Positions 55,489 through 63,966 of a stretch of 64,000 bases of DNA are shown piece after piece (positions within the stretch are counted from its first letter, which is position 1; each line of letters begins with the position of its first letter). The position numbers and the translations under genes were made by a program. Origin of the DNA: Arthrobacter dokdonellae. GTDB lineage: Bacteria > Actinomycetota > Actinomycetes > Actinomycetales > Micrococcaceae. The DNA lies in assembly GCF_003268655.1 (NCBI RefSeq), contig NZ_CP029642.1, positions 1 to 64,000 on the forward strand, given 5' to 3'. The notes beneath the pieces were generated by a model that ran no database searches, had not been told where the DNA came from, and saw only the letters and a program-made list of their open reading frames with translations.

Positions 55489-56293
55489 GGCGGCGGATCT
55501 CCTCGCGCAGTCGGGCGGTGATGCACCCGGAAAGTTCGCCGGCCTTGGCGGCGTCGGTGCGGTGTTCCTCGGAGACCTGCCATTCGGCCACCACTGTGCC
55601 GGGGCGGGAGGAGAGCAGCAGCACGCGCTGGCCCAGCCGCACTGCCTCGCGCACATTATGGGTGACAAAAATGATGGTCCGGCCGGTCTCCTTCCACACC
55701 CGTTCCAGCTCGTTGTGCAGCAGGTCGCGGGTGATGGCGTCCAGGGCGGCAAAGGGCTCGTCCATCAGCAGCACGGCCCGGTCCTGGGCGAGCGATCGCG
55801 CCAAGGCCACGCGCTGCCGCATGCCTCCGGAAAGTTCGTGCGGGCGCTTGTCCGCCGAGTGCCCCAGGTTCACCAGATCCAGCAGCTCCCGGGCGCGCAG
55901 CTTCCGCTCCGCCCGGCCCACGCCGCGCAGCTTCAGCGCCAGCTCAACGTTTCCCCGGGCGCTCAGCCAGGGAAAGAGCGACGAGTCCTGGAACATGAAC
56001 GCGGCCCCGTCCGACGGCACCTCCAGCGCCCCGGACGTCGGCACGTCCAGCCCCGAAATGATATTGAGCAGGGTCGACTTCCCACAGCCCGAAGCGCCCA
56101 GCAGCGCCACGAACTCGCCCTGCCGTACGGTGGCATTGACGTCGGCCAGGACGGCCGGGCCGGCACCGAAGCGCTTGCCCACGTTTTCAAGTACGACGGC
56201 GGGAGCCCCGCCCTGGAGCCCTTCCTCCGTGCGCCGGGCGCCGGTTGCGTCCTGCGGTTCCCGGCCCGGGGACTGCGTGAGCGTCTCCGTCAT
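55481..56293 (-). CDS. ssuB: ABC transporter ATP-binding protein, SsuB/TauB type
   Basis: 270 residues. Walker A LLGASGCGKSTLLNIISGLD, Q-loop MFQDSSLFPWLSARGNVELA, signature LSGGMRQRVALARSLAQD, Walker B AVLLMDEPFAALD, and H-loop IIFVTHNVREAVRLGQRV. The Q-loop LFPW is a mark of the sulfonate/nitrate/taurine subgroup. Start ATG 56293 overlaps the binding-protein stop by 4 bp. Confidence 0.93.
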   Translation of the reverse strand: MTETLTQSPGREPQDATGARRTEEGLQGGAPAVVLENVGKRFGAGPAVLADVNATVRQGEFVALLGASGCGKSTLLNIISGLDVPTSGALEVPSDGAAFMFQDSSLFPWLSARGNVELALKLRGVGRAERKLRARELLDLVNLGHSADKRPHELSGGMRQRVALARSLAQDRAVLLMDEPFAALDAITRDLLHNELERVWKETGRTIIFVTHNVREAVRLGQRVLLLSSRPGTVVAEWQVSEEHRTDAAKAGELSGCITARLREEIRRHA

Positions 56294-57444
56294 TCTGTCC
56301 CCAGTCCGGCCGCCGAAACCGGATTCTGCCCGGCCGCCTTCAGCACTTGGTTGAGCGGTTCCAGGTCAAAGATGCCCGAGAGGTCCGCCTGCTTGGTCAC
56401 CCCGGCTGCGACGCCGTGCTGCAGGAGCTTAGGGAAGGTCGCCGCCAACGGATCGGCGGAGAACGTCAGCTCGGTCAGCGACCTGTCAATGACGTTCTGG
56501 GCCAGCGGCTTTCCAGCGGTCTTTGCCAGCCCTGCGTTGACCACCGCGGCCGCCTGCGGCCTGTGTTTGCCGAGCCACTGGATCGAGTCCACGTGGCCCT
56601 TCAGGAGCGCCTCGACAGTCTGCGGATGGGCGTCCAGGAACGACTTGTTCACCACCAGCACGGTGGTGCTAAATTGCCCCTTGTCCCACAGCCCGGCTTC
56701 ATTCACCAGCACCTTGGCGCCGGCCTGGAGCACCAAGCGGGAGGCCCAGGGCTCGGGAAGCCAGGCGCCGTCGAGCTTGCCGGCCTGGAAGAGTTTGAGC
56801 GTTTGGGCGTTGTCGGTGGGGTTGATGGTGACGCCCCCGCCGCCGCCAGGCGTTGTCTTGTAGCCCTCGCCGGCCAGCCATGAGCGGAGCGCCACGTCCT
56901 GGGTGCCGCCCAGCTGCGGGGTGGCCAGGACCTTGCCCTTGAGCTGCGCCGCTGAGGTGATGGATGGCTTGACCACCAGTTCCGCTCCCCCGCTGGTGGC
57001 GCCCGCAATGATCCTGATGGACGCGCCGCTGCTTTGGACGTAGGAGTTGATGGCGGGGTTCGGGCCCAGGTAGGCGGCGTCGATGGCCCCGGCATTGAGC
57101 GCCTCGATGGCCGATGGCCCGGCGCTGAACGCCTGGGTGGTCAGCATTGTGGCGCCCAGGTCCTTGGCAAAGATGCCTTCCTGCAGGCCGGCAATGGCCG
57201 GTGCGTGCGTGACGTTGGGGAAGTAGCCCAGGCGGAGGGTCGCGGCCGCACTGGCTTGGGGAGCGGCGTCGTTCTTGGCACTGTTGTTGGCGGTGACGGA
57301 CGCGACGGCGGCCCCCGCCCCAATCAGCGCGACGAGTGCGGCGACGGCGATGATCTCGGCCGTGCGGCGCCTTCCCTTGGGCATTTCGCCGGCGACTATC
57401 CGGGTGGTGGCAAGCTTCGGCGGGTGTTCGGGGTGGTTCGGCAT
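56290..57444 (-). CDS. ssuA: ABC transporter substrate-binding protein, SsuA/TauA type
   Basis: 384 residues. An N-terminal hydrophobic segment (IIAVAALVALIGAGAAVASV) anchors or exports it. The binding domain reads LRLGYFPNVTHAPAIAGLQE, GAIDAAYLGPNPAINSYVQ, and GLPEPW-type LDGAWLPEPWASRLVLQAGA, matching NitT/SsuA/TauA sulfonate binders. The first gene of the ssuABC-like operon; with cysG close by, sulfonate sulfur uptake is the likely role. The upstream 57600-57670 region holds a motif shared with cysG. Confidence 0.9.
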   Translation of the reverse strand: MPNHPEHPPKLATTRIVAGEMPKGRRRTAEIIAVAALVALIGAGAAVASVTANNSAKNDAAPQASAAATLRLGYFPNVTHAPAIAGLQEGIFAKDLGATMLTTQAFSAGPSAIEALNAGAIDAAYLGPNPAINSYVQSSGASIRIIAGATSGGAELVVKPSITSAAQLKGKVLATPQLGGTQDVALRSWLAGEGYKTTPGGGGGVTINPTDNAQTLKLFQAGKLDGAWLPEPWASRLVLQAGAKVLVNEAGLWDKGQFSTTVLVVNKSFLDAHPQTVEALLKGHVDSIQWLGKHRPQAAAVVNAGLAKTAGKPLAQNVIDRSLTELTFSADPLAATFPKLLQHGVAAGVTKQADLSGIFDLEPLNQVLKAAGQNPVSAAGLGTE

Positions 57445-57811
57445 GGTCGGGTCCTTTGGTCGGTGAGGTGCGGGGCGGGCGCTTAACGCGCGCTACATCG
57501 CGGAGCGGGCATCCGGGACGCGGGTGATTGGGGGCGCCTCATGCGGGTCCGGGCCGGGGTGCCGCCGGGCTCTGCCAAAGTGGTCATGCGTAAACGCTAT
57601 GGAGTGGCGCGGGCGTCCTTCAACGGATGGGACACCCGGGGTCACGGGGGTTCACGCAGCGTCACATACTGCCCCGGCTGTCCGTCTTCCGTGGGCGCGG
57701 GCAGGATTTTGCGAACGCACAAGCCTTCCGGACCTCTGCGCTTAGCGTGGTCTCAAGACAAACTCCAAGGATCTAGAACCACCCACTGCGGCCGACGGCG
57801 AATTCACCCGT
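57445..57811. other. Upstream region of ssuA, no gene
   Basis: About 370 bases without a credible ORF. It contains GTTCACGCAGCGTCAC at 57650-57665, a close match to the cysG upstream motif, and ACATACT next to it. No riboswitch was recognised. Confidence 0.6.
57650..57665. promoter_or_regulatory. Candidate shared regulatory motif upstream of ssuA
   Basis: GTTCACGCAGCGTCAC, about 205 bp upstream of the ssuA start on the opposite orientation of reading. See the cysG copy at 53682-53697 for the comparison. Confidence 0.5.
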
Positions 57812-58063
57812 AACGGCGGGCCCAACGGATTTTCCAGTCTGACGCCGTTCCTGGCCGTCCCCCGGGCCGGCGAGGCGCTGGCCTTCTACCGGGACGTTTT
57901 TGGAGCCAAGGTCGTGGCGGTCACCGAGTTCGGCGGCGTCGTGGTGCACGCCGAGCTGGACTTCGGCCAGGGACGGCTGCAGCTCGGTGAGCCCTCCCCC
58001 GACAACCACCCGGTCCCGGAAAGTGCCGCGCGCGTTGCCGACTGGGCCGCCCAACAGGGGTGA
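57812..58063 (+). pseudogene. Fragment of a VOC-fold protein
   Basis: A plus-strand reading PNGFSSLTPFLAVPRAGEAL, AFYRDVFGAKVVAVTEFGG and LDFGQGRLQLGEPSPDNHP looks like the first half of a PhnB-type VOC protein, about 135 residues in full. The stop comes at 58061 and the second half (GVRWSV-type) is missing. No start codon is present in frame after the upstream TAG at 57743. A truncated remnant. Confidence 0.7.
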
Positions 58064-58102
58064 GCGAAACGGCGGCGTCCGCGTCCGGCGTCGTGCCTGG
58101 GT

Positions 58103-59116
58103 TTAAGAGTCTTGGGGATGGACGCCGCGCAGCCGCCGCAGCCGGAAGCGCAGCTTGCCTTCGCGGTTGAAGTCGTTGCCCACGTTTTTGGTGGCGTCGA
58201 TATACGGTTCGCCGAGGGTCTTGAGCAAGAGGTCGTCGACTACGCGGACCTGGCCGGGCGTGAAGCGGTAACCCATGGACGCCACCACGGCGCCTTGGTC
58301 GATGTCCGCAAACCACTGTTCGATCGCCGCCACGGTGCAGTAGCCGCTGGCCGCGAGCACTTCGACCAGCCACTGGTACTGGCTGGCCCTGCTGTGGGGA
58401 AAGGCCGGGAACGTACGGTCCAGGAGCAGCTGCAGGGAATCCGCGTCGAGGACCTGTGAGCCGTTCGCGGCCGTTTCCGACTGCAGCCTTTTGAGGATGT
58501 CGGAAATGTTCACGAACTGTTGGTCCGCCAGCTCTATCAACGTTGACGCCATGGTGAACGCCCGGCTGATTTCGGCGTTGTCCACGTGCGTGCCCTTGAA
58601 GCGGATGTCGTGCTCGAATTCGGCCCAAGCGTGCTGGAGGACCGTGCGCAACTGCACCTCGAAGCGCTGCCCTCGGTACGCCTCGCATCCCACCGGCGGG
58701 CTGTCCACGGGCACTTCCAGTGTCAGGTGCCGGCCCGCGTAACCTATTCCGCCGTTCTTACGGATGACGGCGGTCTTGTCCTCGTCGTCATGGCAGATGA
58801 ACTGGCTGGTCAGCGCTATGGCCACGGCCTTGATGTCAGTTTCCACAAAGAGGATAACGCGGACGCCGATCAGGTCGTCAAGGTTGTCGGGACCGCCGGG
58901 GTACCGCGGCCTGGCGAATTCATCGCGGCGGTCCAGCTTTTCCTGCACGGACTTTGGCGTCTTGACGCGGCAGCGAACGTCGTGATGGTTCAGGCCGTCG
59001 TCCCGCAGTCTGGCGACGATGCATTTTCGGATGGCCTCCGCGGCGGCCTCATAGTCACAGATACGCCCGGCAAAGTCCAAAACGTCCGGACTGAACTCCC
59101 CAACGGACTGCCGCAT
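58103..59116 (-). CDS. RelA/SpoT-domain protein, stand-alone (p)ppGpp synthetase-like
   Basis: 337 residues. It carries the synthetase signatures RCRVKTPKSVQEKLDR, DNLDDLIGVRVILFVETDIK and EVQLRTVLQHAWAEFEHDIR. There is no HD hydrolase domain in front, so it resembles small alarmone synthetases, although it is longer because of a C-terminal region (LLLDRTFPAFPHSRASQYQW onward) not seen in the shortest ones. It may make (p)ppGpp under a stress not evident here. ATG 59116 is chosen since AAGGA is 9 nt upstream; an overlapping GTG is 6 nt earlier. Confidence 0.88.
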   Translation of the reverse strand: MRQSVGEFSPDVLDFAGRICDYEAAAEAIRKCIVARLRDDGLNHHDVRCRVKTPKSVQEKLDRRDEFARPRYPGGPDNLDDLIGVRVILFVETDIKAVAIALTSQFICHDDEDKTAVIRKNGGIGYAGRHLTLEVPVDSPPVGCEAYRGQRFEVQLRTVLQHAWAEFEHDIRFKGTHVDNAEISRAFTMASTLIELADQQFVNISDILKRLQSETAANGSQVLDADSLQLLLDRTFPAFPHSRASQYQWLVEVLAASGYCTVAAIEQWFADIDQGAVVASMGYRFTPGQVRVVDDLLLKTLGEPYIDATKNVGNDFNREGKLRFRLRRLRGVHPQDS

Positions 59117-59284
59117 GGTCACATCCTTAATTCCTGCCGGATCTTAGCTACAACTCTACCCATTGGCAGGCTCTGGTGGGCGGACCGCGGTCATTGAGTT
59201 GGTGCGGCGGTCGAAGCCGGTGAGACCGGGCGCTCGGAGCCGCTGGGTCCGGGGATTGGTGGCACGGGCGGGGCGGAAAATGTT

Positions 59285-59300
59285 TGGAACTAATGTTCTA
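59285..59300. promoter_or_regulatory. LexA-like (SOS) box upstream of the HNH gene
   Basis: TGGAACTAATGTTCTA contains the GAAC-N4-GTTC core of the actinobacterial LexA box (TCGAAC-N4-GTTCGA). It lies 44 bp before the HNH/DUF222 start in an AT-rich promoter region. Genes of this family have LexA sites in mycobacteria. Confidence 0.65.
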
Positions 59301-59343
59301 GAAACTATTGAGAGTGTGGTATATAGGGCGTAGGCTTGGTGTC

Positions 59344-61833
59344 ATGGACAGGCCGGAGAGCGGCCCCGGCAGCGGGGGAGTTCCCGCCACAGCGGATGTG
59401 GCGGCCCTCATCGCCGCCGTGTCCCTTCCCTCCATTGAACCCTTCGGCCCCGACACGCCCGGGCTGGCCGGGCTGCCGGCGTACACCCGGCACCCGGTCC
59501 CGGAGCCGGAACCGGCCTCGCGGGTCCAGGTCGCGCGCACCGTGCAGGACGCCACCATCGCCGCCCTGGCCGCGGTGCGGGTCCTGGAGGGGAGGACCGC
59601 GGCGTTGAAGGCGGCCCTGCTCGCCCGCCACCTGGCCGCCGCCGCCGTCGAATCGGCCGCGGTGGCCCTGGACCCGTGGCAGGCCGGGCTGGGCGAAGCC
59701 TCCGCGACCGCCGAGATCGCCACGACCCTGTGCATCGCCCAGGGCAGCGCGGCCGCCCTGGCCCGCCAGGCCGTGGAACTGCTCGCCCACCACCCCGAGA
59801 CCCTCACCGCCCTGGAAACCGGCACCCTGTCCTGGCGGCACGCGTGCACGGTCCTGGGTGAAACCGGCACCCTGGCCCAAACCCCGTCCCTGGCCCCGGC
59901 CGACATCACCGCGTTCGAAGCCCGCCTGCTCGCCGCCGCGCCGGGCACCACCGCCGGCGGGTTCGCCTCCCGGGCCCGGCGGATGCGCGAGGGCCTGCAC
60001 CCGGAAACCCTCACCACCCGCACCCGCCAGGCCATCGCCAAACGCTCCCTCACCCTCGAACCGGGCAAGGACGGCATGTCCTGGCTGACCCTGCACATCC
60101 CCGCCCCGGCAGCCCAGGGCGCCTACGTCCAATGCACGCGCCTCGCCCGGACCCAACAAGGCCCCGACGAACACCGCACCCCCGGCCAACTCCAAGCCGA
60201 CACCGCCACCCTCCTCCTCCTAAACCAACCCCTCCCCACCACCACCAACGAAGGCACCACCAACACCACCGGCGGCAGCAACGCCGGAACCAACGGCGGA
60301 ACCACCGGCGGGCTCAGCGACAGCGACAGTAACGCCGGAACCACCCGCGGAACCACCGCCGGGCTCAGCAACAGCGACAACCGCACGACCGGCGCAGACA
60401 GCGACAGGAGCAACGGCGGCTCAAGCAGCACCGGCGGAAGCAACGGCAACACCCGCCACGACGGGCCCGGAGGAAACAATGCCGGCGGCGCCGCTGGCGC
60501 TCCGGACGGCAGCCACACTGTGGCCGGCGGCCGCAATGGCGGGCCTGTCGGCGGCCCGTACGTGGGTGCACGGTTCATCAGCGACCCGTTCTCGGGCCAG
60601 ATCCTGGACATGTACACCATCACCAGCCCCACCCCGATGGAAGAGGGCCGGTATACCGGGTTGACGCTGGTGGACGTGGTCCCGGACTGGGCCCACGGGC
60701 CCTCGCACGAAGTGATCGGGCCCCTGACCCGGGACGCCGACGCCCGCGCCAGGGCCTGGGAGACCAACCCGGAAAACATCCCCCTGACCGGAACCCTCTG
60801 CCCCGACACCCCACCCGGCACCGGCAGCACCGGCACGGCATCCGGCACCGGCAGCACGGTCGGAGGCTCCGTGATGCGGGACGGTCATGCCCGAGGGGAC
60901 GGTTCCGTCCCGGGCGGCGGCACGAATGGAGCCACCAACGGCGGCACGGGCGGCGGCTCCGGTGTCACCGGTGGCATGATTGGGGAGCTGGTCGCCGGGC
61001 TTGCCGGCGCCCTGGTGGACGGGGTGGTCGACGGGTTGCTGGAGGATCCCGTGCAGGACTACCTGGACCAGCTCGAGGCCGCCCGCAACGGGGCGGCGAT
61101 CACCGGGCCTCCGCTGCCGGGCGCGCAGGTGATCATCACGGTCCCGGTCCTGGGCCTGCTCGGAGCCACGAACGAACCGGCGCAGCTGGCCGGGCACGGG
61201 CCGATCCCGGAGGAAACCGCCCGCAGGCTCCTGGAGAACGCCGGGGCGTTCCTGCGCGTGCTCACCGATCCCGTCACCAACGTGCCCCTGGCGGAGCTGG
61301 CCCCGGAACGGTACCGGCTGCGGGAAGCCGAGAAAACCCTGCTGCGGGCGTTGAACGAGACGTGTTCGTTCCCGAACTGCACCAACCCGGCCATCACCGC
61401 CGACATCGACCATGTCATCGCCTACGGCCAGGGCGGGCCCACCACCAGGGCCAACACCCACCCGGGCTGCCGCCTCCATCACGCGCTGCGTCACTTCCGT
61501 GACGACAAGGACCGCCACGGCCGCTACCGCCAGGACCGGGACCCGGACCGGGCCGGGATCAAGCTGCGCGGCTGGAAGCCCTGCACCACCGCCGACGGGC
61601 GCGTGGGCTGGACCTCGCCCACCGGCAAATACCACGCCCCCACACCCCGCGACACCCAGCCACCGGCCTACCCCAAATGGCTCAAAAAACGCCTCGCCAA
61701 AAACCCCAGCCACCACAAAAACAGCCCCACAACCGGCCCGGCGCCCCGGATCGACCTAAGTCAAAGCCCCCTCGAAAGCCTCCTCGACTACAACTTCAAA
61801 CACCCCAACAACAACAACCCGCCCGACAGCTGA
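59344..61833 (+). CDS. DUF222/13E12-family protein with C-terminal HNH endonuclease
   Basis: 829 residues. The N-terminal DUF222 helical domain spans about residues 20-260 (LAHHPETLTALETGTLSWRH). The central 150 residues are a long Thr/Asn/Ser/Gly-rich insert (GGSNAGTNGGTTGGLSDSDS) not typical of most members. The C-terminal HNH nuclease has CSFPNCTNPAITADIDHVIA and GPTTRANTHPGCRLHHALRH, with two zinc-type Cys pairs. ATG 59344 is taken. The family is highly repeated in actinobacterial genomes; its role is unknown, but LexA control suggests a link to DNA damage. Confidence 0.9.
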   Translation: MDRPESGPGSGGVPATADVAALIAAVSLPSIEPFGPDTPGLAGLPAYTRHPVPEPEPASRVQVARTVQDATIAALAAVRVLEGRTAALKAALLARHLAAAAVESAAVALDPWQAGLGEASATAEIATTLCIAQGSAAALARQAVELLAHHPETLTALETGTLSWRHACTVLGETGTLAQTPSLAPADITAFEARLLAAAPGTTAGGFASRARRMREGLHPETLTTRTRQAIAKRSLTLEPGKDGMSWLTLHIPAPAAQGAYVQCTRLARTQQGPDEHRTPGQLQADTATLLLLNQPLPTTTNEGTTNTTGGSNAGTNGGTTGGLSDSDSNAGTTRGTTAGLSNSDNRTTGADSDRSNGGSSSTGGSNGNTRHDGPGGNNAGGAAGAPDGSHTVAGGRNGGPVGGPYVGARFISDPFSGQILDMYTITSPTPMEEGRYTGLTLVDVVPDWAHGPSHEVIGPLTRDADARARAWETNPENIPLTGTLCPDTPPGTGSTGTASGTGSTVGGSVMRDGHARGDGSVPGGGTNGATNGGTGGGSGVTGGMIGELVAGLAGALVDGVVDGLLEDPVQDYLDQLEAARNGAAITGPPLPGAQVIITVPVLGLLGATNEPAQLAGHGPIPEETARRLLENAGAFLRVLTDPVTNVPLAELAPERYRLREAEKTLLRALNETCSFPNCTNPAITADIDHVIAYGQGGPTTRANTHPGCRLHHALRHFRDDKDRHGRYRQDRDPDRAGIKLRGWKPCTTADGRVGWTSPTGKYHAPTPRDTQPPAYPKWLKKRLAKNPSHHKNSPTTGPAPRIDLSQSPLESLLDYNFKHPNNNNPPDS

Positions 61834-61980
61834 CAGACCCCGGGTTACTGACAGACCCACCCCCCGGATTACCGGCAGACCCAACCACCGGCTTTCGACA
61901 GACCCAACCACCGGGACCCTGGGCGCGACGCCCCCGCAGAGATCGCAGACCGGCCACCGGATTCGACAGTCCCAACCACC
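61830..61980. repeat. Degenerate short repeats after the HNH gene
   Basis: A unit close to GACAGACCCAACCACCGG recurs four to five times with changed spacing (for example at 61896 and 61974). Such short direct repeats often follow 13E12-family genes. No ORF lies here. Confidence 0.6.
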
Positions 61981-62019
61981 TTAGTTATACCGCATCGAGT
62001 CGTGTCCGCGACGCTCCAC

Positions 62020-62781
62020 CTAGGCAATCTTCTTCCGATACGCCGCCATGGCGAAGATATAGGCCACAATAAGGATGCCGACGCACCAGGTGAGGGCGAT
62101 CCAGATGCTGTTTCCCACCGGCTGCTGCGCGAACAGGTCCCTTACCGTATTGACGATGGAAGTGACCGGCTGGTTTTCGGCGAACCAGCGCATCGGTCCG
62201 GGCATGGTGGCGGTGGGCACGAACGCGGAGCTGATGAACGGCAACAGGATGATCGGGTAGGAGAACGCGCTCGCGCCGTCCGCCGAGGTCGCGGAGAGAC
62301 CGGGGATGACGGCGATCCACGTCAGCGCCAGCGTGAACAGCATCAGGATGCCGCCCACGGCAATCCAGGCCAGCGGCCCGGCGGACGAACGGAAGCCCAT
62401 GATCAGGGCAACCAGCACCACAACGACGATCGAGACCAGGTTGGCAACCAACGACGTCAGCACGTGGGCCCACAGCACGGACGATCGCGCGACAGGCATG
62501 GACTGGAACCGCTCGAAGATTCCGCCCTTCATGTCCAGGAACAGCCGGAATGCCGTGTAGGAGATGCCCGAGGCAATCGTGATCAGCAGGATGCCCGGCA
62601 GCAGGTAGTTGACGTAGTTGCCGGTGCCCGTCTTGATGGCCCCGCCAAGTACGTACACAAACAACAGCATGAAAGCGATCGGCATGATGGTGGTGGTGAT
62701 GATCGTGTCCAGGCTGCGCGTGATGTGGCGCAGGGACCGTCCCAGCAGGACGGCGGTGTCGCCAAAGAAGTGCGTGTTCAT
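62020..62781 (-). CDS. ABC-2 type permease, DrrB-like
   Basis: 253 residues, six transmembrane segments. The family pattern is ITRSLDTIITTTIMPIAFML then LPGILLITIASGISYTAFRL, with the conserved FERFQSMPVARSSVLWAHVL and VPTATMPGPMRWFAENQPVT. It is the membrane half of a drug or lipid exporter of the daunorubicin-resistance type; the substrate is unknown. Start overlaps the ATPase stop by 4 bp. Confidence 0.93.
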   Translation of the reverse strand: MNTHFFGDTAVLLGRSLRHITRSLDTIITTTIMPIAFMLLFVYVLGGAIKTGTGNYVNYLLPGILLITIASGISYTAFRLFLDMKGGIFERFQSMPVARSSVLWAHVLTSLVANLVSIVVVVLVALIMGFRSSAGPLAWIAVGGILMLFTLALTWIAVIPGLSATSADGASAFSYPIILLPFISSAFVPTATMPGPMRWFAENQPVTSIVNTVRDLFAQQPVGNSIWIALTWCVGILIVAYIFAMAAYRKKIA

Positions 62782-63575
62782 GGCTGGTCCTTAGTTGCCT
62801 CGGCCTTGCTGGTTTCCCCGACGAGGGCGAGGAAGACGTCCTCGAGTGTCGGCTGCTTCTCGACATATTCAACCTTGGCCGGCGGCAGCAACGCCTTGAG
62901 CTCGGCAAGGGTGCCGTTGACGATGATCCTGCCGCCGTGCAGGATGGCGATCCTGTCGGCCAGCTGTTCGGCCTCGTCCAGGGTCTGCGTGGTGAGCAGG
63001 ACCGTGGTGCCGTGCGCCGCGAGTGCCCGCACGGCTTGCCACACCTCGAGCCGCGCCTGGGGGTCAAGTCCGGTGGTCGGCTCGTCGAGGAAGATCACCG
63101 GCGGATTCCCGATCAGGCTCATCGAGATGTCGAGCCGCCGGCGCATGCCGCCCGAGTATTCTGATACCTTCCTGCTGCCGGAGTCGGCGAGCGAGAACCG
63201 TCCCAGCAATTCATCGGCAACGGCGCCCGGGTCCTTGACGTGCCGCAGCTTGGCGACCAGCACCAGGTTCTCGCGGCCGGTGAGGATTTCATCGACCGCC
63301 GCGAACTGCCCCGTGAGGCTGAACGACTCACGCACGTGCGCGGCCTGGGTGGCGACGTCGAAGCCGTTGACCGTGGCAGCGCCGGCGTCGGCCTTGAGCA
63401 ACGTGGCAAGGATCTTCACAACCGTGGTCTTGCCCGCACCGTTCGAGCCGAGCAGGGCAAATACGCTCCCCTGTGCCACGTCAAAGTCGACGCCGCGCAG
63501 CACCTGCAAATCCTTGTACGACTTCTCCAGACCCCGCACGCGGATCACAGGCGCCTTGACGTTGGTGGTTTCCAT
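62778..63575 (-). CDS. ABC transporter ATPase, DrrA-like
   Basis: 265 residues. Walker A LLGSNGAGKTTVVKILATLL, signature YSGGMRRRLDISMSLIGNPP, Walker B VIFLDEPTTGLDPQARLE, then TTVLLTTQTLDEAEQLADRI and a C-terminal DrrA domain (KVEYVEKQPTLEDVFLALVG). Pairs with the DrrB-like permease next to it. Preceded by a DUF1048 gene 23 bp upstream on the same strand. Confidence 0.95.
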   Translation of the reverse strand: METTNVKAPVIRVRGLEKSYKDLQVLRGVDFDVAQGSVFALLGSNGAGKTTVVKILATLLKADAGAATVNGFDVATQAAHVRESFSLTGQFAAVDEILTGRENLVLVAKLRHVKDPGAVADELLGRFSLADSGSRKVSEYSGGMRRRLDISMSLIGNPPVIFLDEPTTGLDPQARLEVWQAVRALAAHGTTVLLTTQTLDEAEQLADRIAILHGGRIIVNGTLAELKALLPPAKVEYVEKQPTLEDVFLALVGETSKAEATKDQP

Positions 63576-63598
63576 CTGGGTGTCCTTTCCCCTTGGCC

Positions 63599-63964
63599 CT
63601 ACGGCTCGCCGCCGGCGGCGCGGTCAATGGCGTCGACCAGCCGCTTCCGCTCCTTGTTGATCCACTGACCCTCCGAGTAGTTCGCCAGGAATGTCTCCAC
63701 GAATTCCACGGGATCCTCCCCCACGATCGCCCGGACCGGGGTGGCGTCCGCGACGCTCTGCTCGAAGAGATCGAGCAGATCCTCCAGCATCGTCACCAGG
63801 GTGTCCCCCTTGGTAATCGACCCGAAATACATCAGGTACCGGTCCAGCGCCTCGATGGCCGTGCGGTAGTTCTCCGGAAGCACCTTGACGCGCGCCTTGT
63901 ACTGCCGGTATTGCTTCTTTTGCTCCAGCGAGCCGGTGACCAGCTCGATCCAATTCTTTGCCAT
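63599..63964 (-). CDS. DUF1048 family protein
   Basis: 121 residues of the DUF1048 family, which in many genomes lies beside a PadR regulator and an ABC exporter. It reads ELVTGSLEQKKQYRQYKARV, LPENYRTAIEALDRYLMYFG and IVGEDPVEFVETFLANYSEG. A bundle-of-helices protein of unknown role. The ATG 63964 follows the upstream stop by 2 bp. Confidence 0.9.
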   Translation of the reverse strand: MAKNWIELVTGSLEQKKQYRQYKARVKVLPENYRTAIEALDRYLMYFGSITKGDTLVTMLEDLLDLFEQSVADATPVRAIVGEDPVEFVETFLANYSEGQWINKERKRLVDAIDRAAGGEP

Positions 63965-63966
63965 TG

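Noticed and set aside
54592..57444. Nitrate transporter reading of the ABC operon
   Set aside because: The binding protein and Q-loop also fit nitrate or taurine types, but the nearby cysG and shared motif favour sulfonate; nitrate is not excluded but has no support here.
57773..58054. Minus-strand ORF of 93 residues over the VOC fragment
   Set aside because: It is the antisense frame of a recognisable VOC sequence with no motif of its own.
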